64,000 nucleotides of DNA from an uncultured Flavobacteriaceae bacterium (lineage in GTDB: Bacteria > Bacteroidota > Bacteroidia > Flavobacteriales > Flavobacteriaceae), in assembly GCA_947487895.1 (NCBI GenBank), contig CANKYF010000002.1, positions 310,001 to 374,000 of the forward strand, in the 5' to 3' direction. The position numbers were made by a program, and so were the translations under genes. Each line of letters begins with the position of its first letter. Within the stretch, counting starts at the first letter, position 1. Below the pieces are notes generated by a model. The model saw only the letters and a list, made by a program, of their open reading frames with translations, did no database searches and was not told where the DNA came from. Of this stretch, positions 8,109 through 16,818 are shown one piece after another.

Positions 8109-8981
8109 TTAGTTATTTGCTAAAAACCCCATTTTTCCCATTTGAAAATCTCTCATTGCTTCTAGTAATTCTGTTTGATTATTCATTACATAAGGACCGT
8201 AAGTAGCAATTGGCTCATTAAAAGGTTCTCCAGAAAGAAATAATAATTTACTAGTTTTATTTGCCTTGATACTAAAACCTTCTCCGTCTTGATTAAATTG
8301 AATCAATTGATTTTTATCTGTTTCTAAAACCTCAGAACCATTAATTTCTACTTCACCATTTAAAAGATAAATTAAAGATTGATGCGAAAGAGGAACTTCT
8401 AATTGAAATTCGCCTCCTTTTTCTGCATCTACCATAAACGCATTTACAGGCGTTTGAGTTTGAATTCTACCAAACTCATTATTAATACTCCCAGCTATAA
8501 TTCTAACTTCTACCTTATTATCTTCGGAGTAAACAATTTTAAAATCTTCATACTTTTCATGTTGATAATTTGGTTGCATCATTTTTTTAGAGGCTGGTAA
8601 ATTGAGCCAAAGTTGTATCCCTTCCAAAATACCTCCTTTCTCTACAAAACCTTCTTCAGGTCCTTCAGCATGAATAATTCCTCTTCCAGCTGTGGTCCAT
8701 TGTACATCTCCTGCTTTTACAAGGCTTTCATTACCTAATGAATCTCTATGCAATTGCTCTCCTTGAATTAAAAAAGTAATAGGCTCAAAACCTCTATGAG
8801 GATGTGGACCTAAATCAAACGGGTTACTATCTGCTGAAATCTCATAAGGTCCATAATGATGTAATAAAATAAAAGGATCTATATTGTCTATAGTTCTAGT
8901 AGGTATGGGTTGCCTTAATTCTATTGGTCCCATATTTACAAAATCACTCCTTCCTATTTGTTTTATTGTATTTAGTTTCAT
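8109..8981 (-). CDS. Pirin family protein
   Basis: 290 residues. The N-terminal cupin carries the pirin motif FDLGPHPHRGFEPITF near residues 55-70 (two metal-binding His), followed by a His in HRDSLGN and AEGPEEG near residue 105, which complete a metal site typical of pirins; some pirins have quercetin 2,3-dioxygenase activity. The C-terminal half is the second cupin. The gene is the last of a minus-strand operon after an FMN reductase and a MarR regulator, with a 26-bp perfect palindrome 15 bases before its start. Context suggests a response to quinones or other electrophiles; this is inference. Confidence 0.9.
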   Translation of the reverse strand: MKLNTIKQIGRSDFVNMGPIELRQPIPTRTIDNIDPFILLHHYGPYEISADSNPFDLGPHPHRGFEPITFLIQGEQLHRDSLGNESLVKAGDVQWTTAGRGIIHAEGPEEGFVEKGGILEGIQLWLNLPASKKMMQPNYQHEKYEDFKIVYSEDNKVEVRIIAGSINNEFGRIQTQTPVNAFMVDAEKGGEFQLEVPLSHQSLIYLLNGEVEINGSEVLETDKNQLIQFNQDGEGFSIKANKTSKLLFLSGEPFNEPIATYGPYVMNNQTELLEAMRDFQMGKMGFLANN

Positions 8982-8995
8982 AATAATTTCTATTT

Positions 8996-9021
8996 ATAAT
9001 AGTTTCCATGGAAACTATTAT
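8996..9021. promoter_or_regulatory. 26-bp perfect palindrome, probable MarR operator
   Basis: The palindrome is centred on TTTCCATGGAAA and lies between the marR stop (9033) and the pirin start (8981). The core TTCCAWGGA also occurs twice upstream of the first gene of the operon (10049-10078), so the MarR protein encoded here is the natural candidate to bind it. Confidence 0.65.
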
Positions 9022-9032
9022 GTTAAATTTTT

Positions 9033-9470
9033 TTACCTCATTTTATCTAAAAGTTCACTTAATTTTTCCGCTTCTTCTTCCGTTAAATTTTTTAATAGAT
9101 CTTCTTTATGGTCTTTATCTATTTCTTTTAACAAATTCAATCCTTTATTTGTTATTTCTATATGAACCGCTCTCCTATCTCCAGGACAAGGCAACCTATT
9201 AATAAGTGCTTTATCATAAAGTTTATCCATTAATCGTGTAGCATTTGGTGCTCTTTCTATCATCCGCTCTTTAATGGTTTGCACTTTAATTGGTTCTCCT
9301 GCTCCTCTTAAAATACGTAGTATGTTGAATTGTTGTGGCGATATTCCAAAAGTTTTAAAATAATCATTTTGACGGCTATTTATCCAATTAGCAGTATAAA
9401 TGATGTTTATCAAAGCCTTTACTTTGGCATTTAAAAATTTCGATTTTATATCTTTTGAAAGGTCTCCCAT
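9033..9470 (-). CDS. MarR family transcriptional regulator
   Basis: 145 residues, all helical with a winged-helix core: recognition region around QQFNILRILRGAGEPIKVQTIKE (shown in part: QQFNILRILRG) and the MarR wing sequence CPGDRRAVHIEITNKG, where DRR is the family-typical motif. It is 4 bases downstream of the FMN reductase gene and upstream of pirin, so all three are probably one transcript. Autoregulation through the TTCCAWGGA palindromes at 8996-9021 and 10049-10078 is proposed. No obvious redox-sensing Cys pair is seen (a single Cys near 105), so the ligand is unknown. Confidence 0.9.
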   Translation of the reverse strand: MGDLSKDIKSKFLNAKVKALINIIYTANWINSRQNDYFKTFGISPQQFNILRILRGAGEPIKVQTIKERMIERAPNATRLMDKLYDKALINRLPCPGDRRAVHIEITNKGLNLLKEIDKDHKEDLLKNLTEEEAEKLSELLDKMR

Positions 9471-9474
9471 AGTA

Positions 9475-10005
9475 CTATAAAGCTATTTGAAATGCTTCTA
9501 CTTGTTTGCTAAGAGCTTCATTTAAATCATTATTTATGATTTTATTTTCTGAAAAATTATCATAAAATGACGGGAAACTAAAATCTGCAACAATATTTCC
9601 GCCCATGTACGGAAAACGCCCTTTTGCTACTTCTAGCACTGTTGCTCCTCCTCTTGCTCCAGGTGATGTAGCCATTAATAACATTGGCTTTTCGCTCCAA
9701 AGCTTTCCATCAATTCTAGACATCCAATCAAAAATATTTTTGAAAACTGTTGCATAAGCACCATTATGTTCTGCTAAAGACAATATGATTCCGTCTGTAG
9801 ATTGAATTAACTTTAAAAACTTATGAGCATTCTCAGGAATACCGTGTTCATTTTCATAATCTATACCATATAAAGGTAATTCAAAATCATTTAAATCTAA
9901 AGTTGTAGCTTCTACGTTTTCAACTAAACTTGCTGCATATTCAGCTAACTTTTTGTTTATAGAAGTTTTACTATTAGTTCCTGCAAAGGCAATTATTTGT
10001 TTCAT
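9475..10005 (-). CDS. NAD(P)H-dependent FMN reductase family protein
   Basis: 176 residues from the ATG at 10005 (MKQIIAFAGTNSK); the longer frame to 10029 adds a poorly conserved Asn-rich stretch. It is a flavodoxin-like fold: phosphate-binding loop AGTNSKTSINKK at the N-terminus, then SLAEHNGAYATVFKNIFDW and LMATSPGARGG, which match the NADPH-dependent FMN reductase (azoreductase/ChrR-like) family. It reduces flavin, quinones or similar acceptors using NAD(P)H. First gene of the operon with marR and pirin, downstream of two operator-like sites. Confidence 0.88.
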   Translation of the reverse strand: MKQIIAFAGTNSKTSINKKLAEYAASLVENVEATTLDLNDFELPLYGIDYENEHGIPENAHKFLKLIQSTDGIILSLAEHNGAYATVFKNIFDWMSRIDGKLWSEKPMLLMATSPGARGGATVLEVAKGRFPYMGGNIVADFSFPSFYDNFSENKIINNDLNEALSKQVEAFQIAL

Positions 10006-10048
10006 ATTATTATCATTTTTATAGTACAAATATATAATAATTTAATTT

Positions 10049-10078
10049 ATATTCCAAGGAATATATTTCCAAGGATAT
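10049..10078. promoter_or_regulatory. Paired operator-like sites upstream of FMN reductase gene
   Basis: ATATTCCAAGGAATAT at 10049-10064 is a near-perfect palindrome (only the central two bases break symmetry), followed at once by ATTTCCAAGGATAT at 10065-10078. Both share the TTCCAWGGA core of the palindrome at 8996-9021. They sit 44 to 73 bases upstream of the reductase start, where a repressor would act. Confidence 0.6.
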
Positions 10079-10147
10079 AAAAGTTCGATGTTAGTTTTGA
10101 AAAAAGTTACCGACTTAGAATTGCGAATAACCCCAAACATAAATACA

Positions 10148-10843
10148 ATGAAACATTTATTACCCTACTTAGTAGCTTTACTTTTTAGCTTATCTGGATT
10201 CTCTCAAATTATAGATTATTCTAAATATGACGATTTTTTAAAGGATCATGTTTCTAAAAAAGGTGTCGTAAATTTTGATAAAGTTTTAGAAGATATTGAT
10301 GATTTAAAGAGTATTACCTATAATTTTTCTAAAATTTCTCCTAATAGAAGCTGGAGCAAACGAGAATATAAGACGTATTGGATTAACTTTTATAATGCGA
10401 ATATTATTAAACTATTAGCTGAAAACTATCCAATAAAAAGTATTAACTATATAAGTGATGCTTTCAAATTAGGTATCATAGACTATGACGGAAGCAAAAT
10501 TTCTTTAGATTATATAGAACATGATTTATTAAGAACCTTAAACGATCCAAGAGTTCACTTTGCTCTATACTCTACAGCTAATTCTTCTCCTAAATTAAAG
10601 AGAACTGCTTACAAGGTTGAAACAGTAGAATCAGATTTAGGAATTGCTACAAGTAATTTTTTAAATGATAATACGAAAAATATTATTGGATTCAACTCCG
10701 CTAAAATATCCAAAGTATTTGATTGGTATAAAAATGATTTTCCAGATCTTGTGGCTTTTATAAATTTGCATTCAGCAAAAAAAATGAGTACAAAAACCAA
10801 GATAAGCTTTATGGATTACGATTGGAATTTACATAGAAAATAA
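10148..10843 (+). CDS. DUF547 domain-containing secreted protein
   Basis: 231 residues from the ATG at 10148, where a signal peptide begins (MKHLLPYLVALLFSLSGFSQ, cut after SQ likely). Extended start at 10088 is rejected because it precedes the signal peptide. The DUF547 core is visible: KTYWINFYNANIIKLL, IKSINYISDAFK, IEHDLLRTLNDPRVHFALYS and RTAYKVETVE are cut here into short pieces and match the usual family text (WINFYNA, IEH, RVHFAL). The family has a possible papain-like fold and no assigned reaction. The gene stands alone, divergent from the FMN reductase operon, and ends at a strong terminator. Confidence 0.88.
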   Translation: MKHLLPYLVALLFSLSGFSQIIDYSKYDDFLKDHVSKKGVVNFDKVLEDIDDLKSITYNFSKISPNRSWSKREYKTYWINFYNANIIKLLAENYPIKSINYISDAFKLGIIDYDGSKISLDYIEHDLLRTLNDPRVHFALYSTANSSPKLKRTAYKVETVESDLGIATSNFLNDNTKNIIGFNSAKISKVFDWYKNDFPDLVAFINLHSAKKMSTKTKISFMDYDWNLHRK

Positions 10844-10872
10844 TAATAGAGCACTCTATAATTAAAATACAC

Positions 10873-10898
10873 AAAACCAGAGCTTAGCCTCTGGTTTT
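10873..10898. terminator. Rho-independent terminator after DUF547 gene
   Basis: Perfect 10-bp stem AAAACCAGAG / CTCTGGTTTT with a 6-base loop, followed by an AT-rich T-run, 30 bases after the stop codon. Confidence 0.85.
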
Positions 10899-10987
10899 AT
10901 ATTTTTAGACTTTCCTACATTATAAAGTACACATCATAATTCATGTAATAATTACAACTTTTGTACTTTAGCAACAAACTAATTTGC

Positions 10988-12616
10988 ATGGATATTAACT
11001 TCAACAAAAACGAAGATCACAATAAACTTTTAGTATCAGAATTAAAGCAACGATTTGCCAAAGTAAAACTTGGAGGCGGTAAGAAGCGTATTGAAAAATT
11101 GCACTCAAAAGGTAAGTTAACTGCTAGAGAACGTATTGCTTATTTATTAGATGATGATTCAAAAAGCATTGAGATTGGTGCTTTTGCAGGAGAAGATATG
11201 TATTCTGAACATGGAGGTTGTCCTTCAGGTGGAGTTGTTGTTAAAATAGGTCATGTAAAAGGTAAGCAGTGCATTGTTGTTGCCAATGATGCCACTGTAA
11301 AAGCAGGTGCTTGGTTTCCTATTACAGGAAAAAAGAATTTACGTGCCCAAGAAATTGCCATTGAAAATAAACTTCCTATTATTTACTTGGTAGATTCTGC
11401 TGGTGTTTATCTGCCTATGCAAGATGAAATTTTTCCTGATAAAGAACACTTTGGTCGTATTTTTAGAAATAACGCCATTATGAGCAGTATGGGAATTACC
11501 CAAATTGCAGCCGTTATGGGAAGTTGTGTTGCTGGTGGGGCTTACTTGCCAATTATGAGTGATGAAGCCTTAATTGTTGATAAGACAGGTAGTATATTTT
11601 TAGCAGGTAGTTATCTTGTAAAAGCTGCTATTGGAGAAAGCATTGATAACGAAACACTTGGTGGTGCTACTACACACTGTGAAATTTCTGGTGTTACAGA
11701 TTATAAAGCAAAAGATGATAAAGATGCTTTAGATACCATTAAAAATATAGTAGATAAAATTGGGGGTTTTCATAAGGCTGGTTATAATAGAATTGAAACT
11801 GTAAAACCTAAAGAAAATCCAGAAGATATTTACGGTATTATACCTAAATCCAGAGCCGACCAATATGATATGTATGAAATCATAAAACGATTGGTTGATA
11901 ATTCTGAATTTGATGAATACAAAGCTGGCTACGGACAATCAATTATTACCGCTTACGCCAGAATAGATGGGTGGGCCGTTGGTATTGTAGCCAATCAGCG
12001 TAAATTAGTTAAAACAAAAAAAGGTGAAATGCAATTTGGTGGTGTTATCTACAATGATAGTGCTGATAAAGCTACTAGATTTATTGCTAATTGTAATCAA
12101 AAGAAAATTCCGTTACTGTTTTTACAAGATGTAACTGGGTTTATGGTAGGTAGCAAAAGTGAACATAGTGGTATTATTAAAGACGGGGCTAAAATGGTGA
12201 ATGCAGTTAGTAACTCCGTAGTACCAAAATTCACAGTAGTTATAGGGAATAGTTATGGTGCTGGTAATTATGCCATGTGTGGTAAAGCTTATGACCCTAG
12301 ATTAATTGTGGCATGGCCTAGTGCTGAATTAGCGGTTATGAGTGGTAATAGCGCTGCTAAAGTATTACTTCAAATAGAAAAAGCATCTTTAGAAAAACAA
12401 GGTGAAACATTCACTAAAGAAAAAGAAGACGCGCTTTACAATAAAATTAAGGCTAGATACGATAACCAAGTATCACCATACTACGCTGCCGCCAGAATTT
12501 GGACGGATGCCATTATTGATCCGTTAGAGACTAGAAAATGGGTTAGTATGGGAATTGAAGCCGCTAACCACGCCCCTATTGAAAAACCTTTTAATTTGGG
12601 CGTTTTACAAGTTTAA
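10988..12616 (+). CDS. Acyl-CoA carboxylase beta subunit (methylcrotonyl-CoA type)
   Basis: 542 residues from the ATG at 10988. The upstream in-frame TTG at 10961 is rejected because a promoter -7-like box (TACTTTAG) lies there. Carboxyltransferase domains N and C are complete: KLTARERIAYLLD, VDSAGVYLPMQDEIFPDKEHFGRIF near residue 140, GSCVAGGAYLP, GGVIYNDSADKA and the C-domain GNSYGAGNYAMCGKAYDPRL. This text is closest to methylcrotonyl-CoA carboxylase beta subunits of leucine breakdown (propionyl-CoA carboxylase is an alternative). No biotin-carrying alpha subunit gene is adjacent, so the partner must be encoded elsewhere. Confidence 0.9.
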   Translation: MDINFNKNEDHNKLLVSELKQRFAKVKLGGGKKRIEKLHSKGKLTARERIAYLLDDDSKSIEIGAFAGEDMYSEHGGCPSGGVVVKIGHVKGKQCIVVANDATVKAGAWFPITGKKNLRAQEIAIENKLPIIYLVDSAGVYLPMQDEIFPDKEHFGRIFRNNAIMSSMGITQIAAVMGSCVAGGAYLPIMSDEALIVDKTGSIFLAGSYLVKAAIGESIDNETLGGATTHCEISGVTDYKAKDDKDALDTIKNIVDKIGGFHKAGYNRIETVKPKENPEDIYGIIPKSRADQYDMYEIIKRLVDNSEFDEYKAGYGQSIITAYARIDGWAVGIVANQRKLVKTKKGEMQFGGVIYNDSADKATRFIANCNQKKIPLLFLQDVTGFMVGSKSEHSGIIKDGAKMVNAVSNSVVPKFTVVIGNSYGAGNYAMCGKAYDPRLIVAWPSAELAVMSGNSAAKVLLQIEKASLEKQGETFTKEKEDALYNKIKARYDNQVSPYYAAARIWTDAIIDPLETRKWVSMGIEAANHAPIEKPFNLGVLQV

Positions 12617-12641
12617 AAAACAGGCTTATAAAGCCTGTTTT
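12617..12641. terminator. Bidirectional terminator
   Basis: Stem AAAACAGGCTT / AAGCCTGTTTT with a 3-base loop, starting at the base after the carboxylase stop codon and ending 2 bases before the stop of the convergent VWA gene. T-runs on both strands allow it to serve both genes. Confidence 0.88.
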
Positions 12642-12643
12642 TC

Positions 12644-14092
12644 TTAACTCATTACTCCTGAATATTTTTCTATTAATCTAACTATTAAATCATTTAGCTT
12701 TTCAACTTTATAATCATCTGTGCTTGGTTTTAAGTGGGCATTACCTATACCACTATCATCTGTTAAGAAAACATAAGTTCCGTTCGTTGATATGCTAAAG
12801 TATCTCATTAAAAACTCTACATCTTTATCAGCACCACTTGCCACTATTGGTATTATTTTAATACCTTTTTCTTGAGCTAATTTTATTTGTTCTTTTATAA
12901 TCGAAACATTTTTTTCATTGAAATGCGGAGGTGCGTCTAATAAAAGAAAAAGTAATTTAGATTTTGAATCTAAATTCCAACTTTTTCCTAAAGATACCTC
13001 TAGAGCTTTTTCAACGGCTTCTTCATAATCACCTCCACCTCCAGCATATTGATTGGATAGCGCTTCTTTAACTTCATCAATATTAGTATTAAAATCAAAA
13101 TCTTTTACCAAATAATCATCTCCATGGTCTCTATAAAATGTTAAAGCAACTCGTTTTTTTTCTATTGTTTTATTTATTCTAGACATTATGTTTTTTAATT
13201 CAGCTTTTAAATAAGCTATTTCGTCTCCCATAGATCCAGTTGCATCAATTGTAAACATAACATCTATATCATTAGATTGATCTTTTTTGCCTATTACAAA
13301 ATTAAGTTTATCATGTTTCATCAAAACTTTTTTGCCCACTACCTTATTTTTATGTTTTAGCTGAACTGTAAAAAAAGTGTCATTATTTTTTCTTAAAAAG
13401 CTTTTAAATAAAACTGCATTTCCTGTAATATCTGTCATAGAATTCATTATGAGATTATTAGAACTATCGTAAACTGATACTTTAACATTATTTACTGTTT
13501 TTTTTGAGGTATCGCAAACACTTACTGTTAGTTTGTTTTCTAAATAAAAGCCCCAATCATTTTGCTTTTCTTTAACTCCTTTTTGTTTTACTTCTAACCA
13601 TTCATTCCAATTATCAATGTCATTAATTTCTCCAGCAGTTAATTGTCCAGATTTTAGATCATTAGTACTTATTCTAACACCACTTACCTTACCAGATAAA
13701 GAGCTATGAAAGGACTCAGACCTTATAGCCGATACTACCTCTGTTACATCCATTTTTTTCCTTGTCCCATAACCAATAACCACCACCTCTTCTAAAGCCC
13801 TGTAATCTTCTTCCAGAGATATTTCTAATATCCTTTGATTTGTGATAATTACTTCTTTTGAAATAAATCCTACATACTCAAAAACTAAAACATCTTTTTC
13901 CTTTACTTTTATTTTAAAATTACCATCAAAGTCTGTTTTAGTACCTATAGTACTTCCTTTAATTATTATAGACGCACCAGCTAATGGATACTTATCATTA
14001 GCAGAAGTAACTGTTCCAGAGATTAAAATTTCTTGGGCCTCTATTTGTAATGATATTAAAGAATAAATGATAAATACGAATAATCTTTTCAT
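12644..14092 (-). CDS. Secreted chimera: SusC-like N-terminus plus VWA domain
   Basis: 482 residues. Signal peptide (1-20, ends IEAQ), then a carboxypeptidase-regulatory-like beta domain (~22-95; GTVTSANDKYPLAGASI, GTKTDFDGNF), then EEVVVIGYGTRKKMDVTEVV near 101-120, the sequence that links this domain to the plug of SusC/TonB-dependent receptors. The barrel is absent. After a beta-like unknown segment (~160-270) a VWA domain begins with the MIDAS motif DATGSMGDE at 283-291, followed by FYRDHGDDY and LLLDAPPHF. No sorting domain or membrane span is seen at the C-terminus, so it is probably periplasmic or outer-membrane associated. Metal-dependent protein binding is likely; the partner is unknown. 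Confidence 0.8.
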   Translation of the reverse strand: MKRLFVFIIYSLISLQIEAQEILISGTVTSANDKYPLAGASIIIKGSTIGTKTDFDGNFKIKVKEKDVLVFEYVGFISKEVIITNQRILEISLEEDYRALEEVVVIGYGTRKKMDVTEVVSAIRSESFHSSLSGKVSGVRISTNDLKSGQLTAGEINDIDNWNEWLEVKQKGVKEKQNDWGFYLENKLTVSVCDTSKKTVNNVKVSVYDSSNNLIMNSMTDITGNAVLFKSFLRKNNDTFFTVQLKHKNKVVGKKVLMKHDKLNFVIGKKDQSNDIDVMFTIDATGSMGDEIAYLKAELKNIMSRINKTIEKKRVALTFYRDHGDDYLVKDFDFNTNIDEVKEALSNQYAGGGGDYEEAVEKALEVSLGKSWNLDSKSKLLFLLLDAPPHFNEKNVSIIKEQIKLAQEKGIKIIPIVASGADKDVEFLMRYFSISTNGTYVFLTDDSGIGNAHLKPSTDDYKVEKLNDLIVRLIEKYSGVMS

Positions 14093-14250
14093 GATAGCTT
14101 ATTTTAAAGTTTAGTATAAAACTATAAGAGCTTATCAAAAATTAAAACTACCGATGAGTGAAACGTTCTTCCGAATTAGTAAACAAAACTTTAAAATCAT
14201 TAAACACCTTCTAAATAGATTTTTTAAATTAGACCTTTACAAGTTTAAAT

Positions 14251-16248
14251 ATGAGAAAAAAGCCCCTACTCTTACTTTTATCAGCTCTTTTAATATTTAT
14301 ATGCTATCAAGTCTATGATTTTTATTTAGATAATAATGATAACATTCAATCTATTTATTTAGTACCAAAAGACGCTGTGTTTATCATTGAAACCCAAGAA
14401 CCTATTGATAATTGGGAAGCTATTACAGAAAGTAACACTTGGAAACATTTACAAAAAAACACCTACTTTAAGAATTTAACTGGGCATTTAAATGCTCTAG
14501 ACACTATTTTCAAACATCAAAAAAGTATACTAGATAGAATTGGTAATAGAGAATTACTTATTTCAGCACATGTATTTGCACCAAAAAAATATGATTTCTT
14601 TTATGTGGTAGATCTACAAAAGCTTTCAAAGCTTAATATCATAAAAGATCATTTAAACACCTTTGCTAGTAGTAACTTTAAAATCAATAATCGTAAATAT
14701 CATAATCATGAAATTCTGGAGATTTATGATAAAACCGAGAGAGAAACTCTTTATATCAGCTTTATAAAAAATCAACTGGTTGCGTCTTACACCCATCTTC
14801 TAGTAGAGCAATCAATAGATCAATATGCAGAACCTCAAATAGGAAGAAATCTTAATTATATTGAAGTAAAAAAAGACATTGGTTATAGTGACATGTTTCG
14901 CCTTTATTTCCAGTATGATTATTTAGATGATTACCTAAACGTTTTTAGCAGCAAACCCAATGAATTAGTTACAACCATTACCAATAGCCTTAATTGGAGC
15001 GGATTTCATTTTGATTTAGACGATAATCATATTATTGCTAATGGCGTAACAAATACCAAAGAAAAAGCAGCGCCATACTTGAAAGCATTACAAAATTCTG
15101 GGAAAGGCAAACGTAGCATTCCTGAAATAGCTCCTAATGAAACTGCTTTTTATTTAAGTTTTTCATTTGATAGTTTTTCAAAATTCTATGAAAACTTTGA
15201 AACTATTTTACAAGAAGACGCTGAGCAATTTAAAAGTTATTTAGATGGCACTGAAAAAGTAGAAAACCTTCTGGATATAAACTTAAAAGAAGATTTTATG
15301 AGCTGGATAGATGATGAAATTGCATTGTTACAACTACCATCATCTGTTTCAAATTCTAGAAAAAATATAGCACTTGTTCTAAAGGCGGATGATGTAGATG
15401 AAGCAGAAGAACATCTAGATTTTATATTGAAACAAATTAAAAAGAAAAGCCCTATAAAATTTAAAGAGGTAAATTATAAAGGTTATGACATTAACTTCAT
15501 GTCTATAAAAGGCTTTTTTAAAATTTTATTGGGAAAATTGTTTAAAGACATTGAAAAACCATACTTCTCAATCATTGAAGATTACGTAGTTTTTAGCAAT
15601 GATCCTAATACCATTAAAACTATTATTGATAAATACGAAGCCAAAGAAACTTTAGAACACTTTGAAGCCTTTAAAGACTTCAATGCTCAATTTGATAAAC
15701 GCTCTAGTATTTTCGCTTTTGTGAATACACCTACCATGTATAATTCTATTTACGACTTTGTAGATTATAACAAAAAACAAAATTTAAAATTAAATAAAGA
15801 CTATTTTATTTGTTTCCCGCAAATAGGATTTCAATTCAGTCCAGATGAAGACCTATTTGATAGCAAACTCATTATTAATTATGAAGATCCTGAGGTGGTA
15901 AAAACAAAGTATACATTTAAAACTATTAAAAAAGAGACTGTAACTCCTGTAATAGCTATAGATACAAATAGTTCTTCAGATAAACCTACTATACATGAAG
16001 ATGCTATTTTTAATATTCCAGAAATGTATCCTAATGATTTAACTGCTAACGAATACATAAAAAAATATCCTAACGGAAGTATAAAATTTAGCGTACAACT
16101 TAAAGATGGTATAAAAAACGGAAAATACAGAGAATACTACGATAATGGTACTCTAAAAATTTCTGGCAGATACAAAGACAATAGACAAAAAGGCACTTGG
16201 AGAGCCTATGATAATGAAGGTAAATTAACTTCTAAAAAGAACTTTTAA
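14251..16248 (+). CDS. DUF3352-like anchored protein with YwqK/MORN-like tail
   Basis: 665 residues. An N-terminal hydrophobic segment (residues 4-20) forms a signal anchor. The body (~30-560) resembles the DUF3352 family of large, repeat-like periplasmic proteins, with a strongly alternating alpha/beta text and no catalytic motif I can identify. The last ~60 residues hold repeats of the form YPNGSIKFSVQLKDGIKNGKY and YYDNGTLKISGRYKDN (shown in part), which match the YwqK/MORN-type repeat. Function is unknown. It is a single gene divergent from the VWA gene; the 157-base spacer shows only AT-rich promoter-like DNA. Confidence 0.7.
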   Translation: MRKKPLLLLLSALLIFICYQVYDFYLDNNDNIQSIYLVPKDAVFIIETQEPIDNWEAITESNTWKHLQKNTYFKNLTGHLNALDTIFKHQKSILDRIGNRELLISAHVFAPKKYDFFYVVDLQKLSKLNIIKDHLNTFASSNFKINNRKYHNHEILEIYDKTERETLYISFIKNQLVASYTHLLVEQSIDQYAEPQIGRNLNYIEVKKDIGYSDMFRLYFQYDYLDDYLNVFSSKPNELVTTITNSLNWSGFHFDLDDNHIIANGVTNTKEKAAPYLKALQNSGKGKRSIPEIAPNETAFYLSFSFDSFSKFYENFETILQEDAEQFKSYLDGTEKVENLLDINLKEDFMSWIDDEIALLQLPSSVSNSRKNIALVLKADDVDEAEEHLDFILKQIKKKSPIKFKEVNYKGYDINFMSIKGFFKILLGKLFKDIEKPYFSIIEDYVVFSNDPNTIKTIIDKYEAKETLEHFEAFKDFNAQFDKRSSIFAFVNTPTMYNSIYDFVDYNKKQNLKLNKDYFICFPQIGFQFSPDEDLFDSKLIINYEDPEVVKTKYTFKTIKKETVTPVIAIDTNSSSDKPTIHEDAIFNIPEMYPNDLTANEYIKKYPNGSIKFSVQLKDGIKNGKYREYYDNGTLKISGRYKDNRQKGTWRAYDNEGKLTSKKNF

Positions 16249-16316
16249 AAACCTAGAATTTCATATTCTTTCTAATTTTCCGTAACTTATAGTTGTAAAT
16301 CAACACTTTATAAGTC

Positions 16317-16739
16317 ATGGAAACCATAAAAACACTCAATAAATGGGCTAATAGACATACATATTTTCCCATTGATCTTATACGTGTAGCTTTAGGCGCT
16401 TTTCTTTTTTTAAAAGGTCTAGATTTTATGACGCATAGCGAAATGTTAGCACAGTTGTTTAAGCCCTTCCAAAATATGGCTGGTAGCATGATAGCAATTC
16501 ATTATATAGTGCCTGCTCATTTTATTGGGGGCATTTTAATTTTTTTCGGATTACTAACTAGATGGTCTATTTTAGCCCAACTTCCAATTTTAATTGGAGC
16601 CGTAGTTATTAATTTTGTTGGAGAAATGAATTCCTCTAACCTTATTTTAGCCATTATAACACTATTTATCTGTGGATTTTTCTTGGTATATGGATCTGGA
16701 AAAAACTCTTTAGATTATTACTTCAAAATGCAAAAATAA
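16317..16739 (+). CDS. DoxX family membrane protein
   Basis: 140 residues with four hydrophobic helices (about 18-37, 60-80, 86-104, 109-126). The text RVALGAFLFLKGLDFM, HFIGGILIFFGLLTRWS and QLPILIGAVVINF matches the DoxX family, small inner-membrane proteins tied to redox balance and thiol or quinone stress in some bacteria. It sits 80 bases upstream of cydA on the same strand, but a separate promoter-like box lies between them, so co-transcription is uncertain. Confidence 0.88.
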   Translation: METIKTLNKWANRHTYFPIDLIRVALGAFLFLKGLDFMTHSEMLAQLFKPFQNMAGSMIAIHYIVPAHFIGGILIFFGLLTRWSILAQLPILIGAVVINFVGEMNSSNLILAIITLFICGFFLVYGSGKNSLDYYFKMQK

Positions 16740-16782
16740 CGACTGTAAAAACCGCATATTTTTAATGCCATTTAACGTGTTT

Positions 16783-16803
16783 GAAGTATCTTTGTAGTAC
16801 TTC
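16783..16803. promoter_or_regulatory. cydA promoter with overlapping inverted repeat
   Basis: A Bacteroidota -7 box TATCTTTG lies at 16787-16794, 25 bases before the cydA start. It is embedded in the inverted repeat GAAGTA-N9-TACTTC (16783-16803), so a repressor bound there would block transcription. No matching -33 TTTG was found at the usual spacing. Confidence 0.5.
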
Positions 16804-16818
16804 AAAAACCATGTTATT

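Noticed and set aside
10088-10147. Extended start of the DUF547 protein
   Set aside because: The added 20 residues precede a normal signal peptide that begins at 10148 and would block export.
10961-10987. Extended TTG start of the carboxylase beta gene
   Set aside because: The TTG lies within the promoter -7-like sequence, so it would be upstream of the transcript start; the ATG at 10988 fits.
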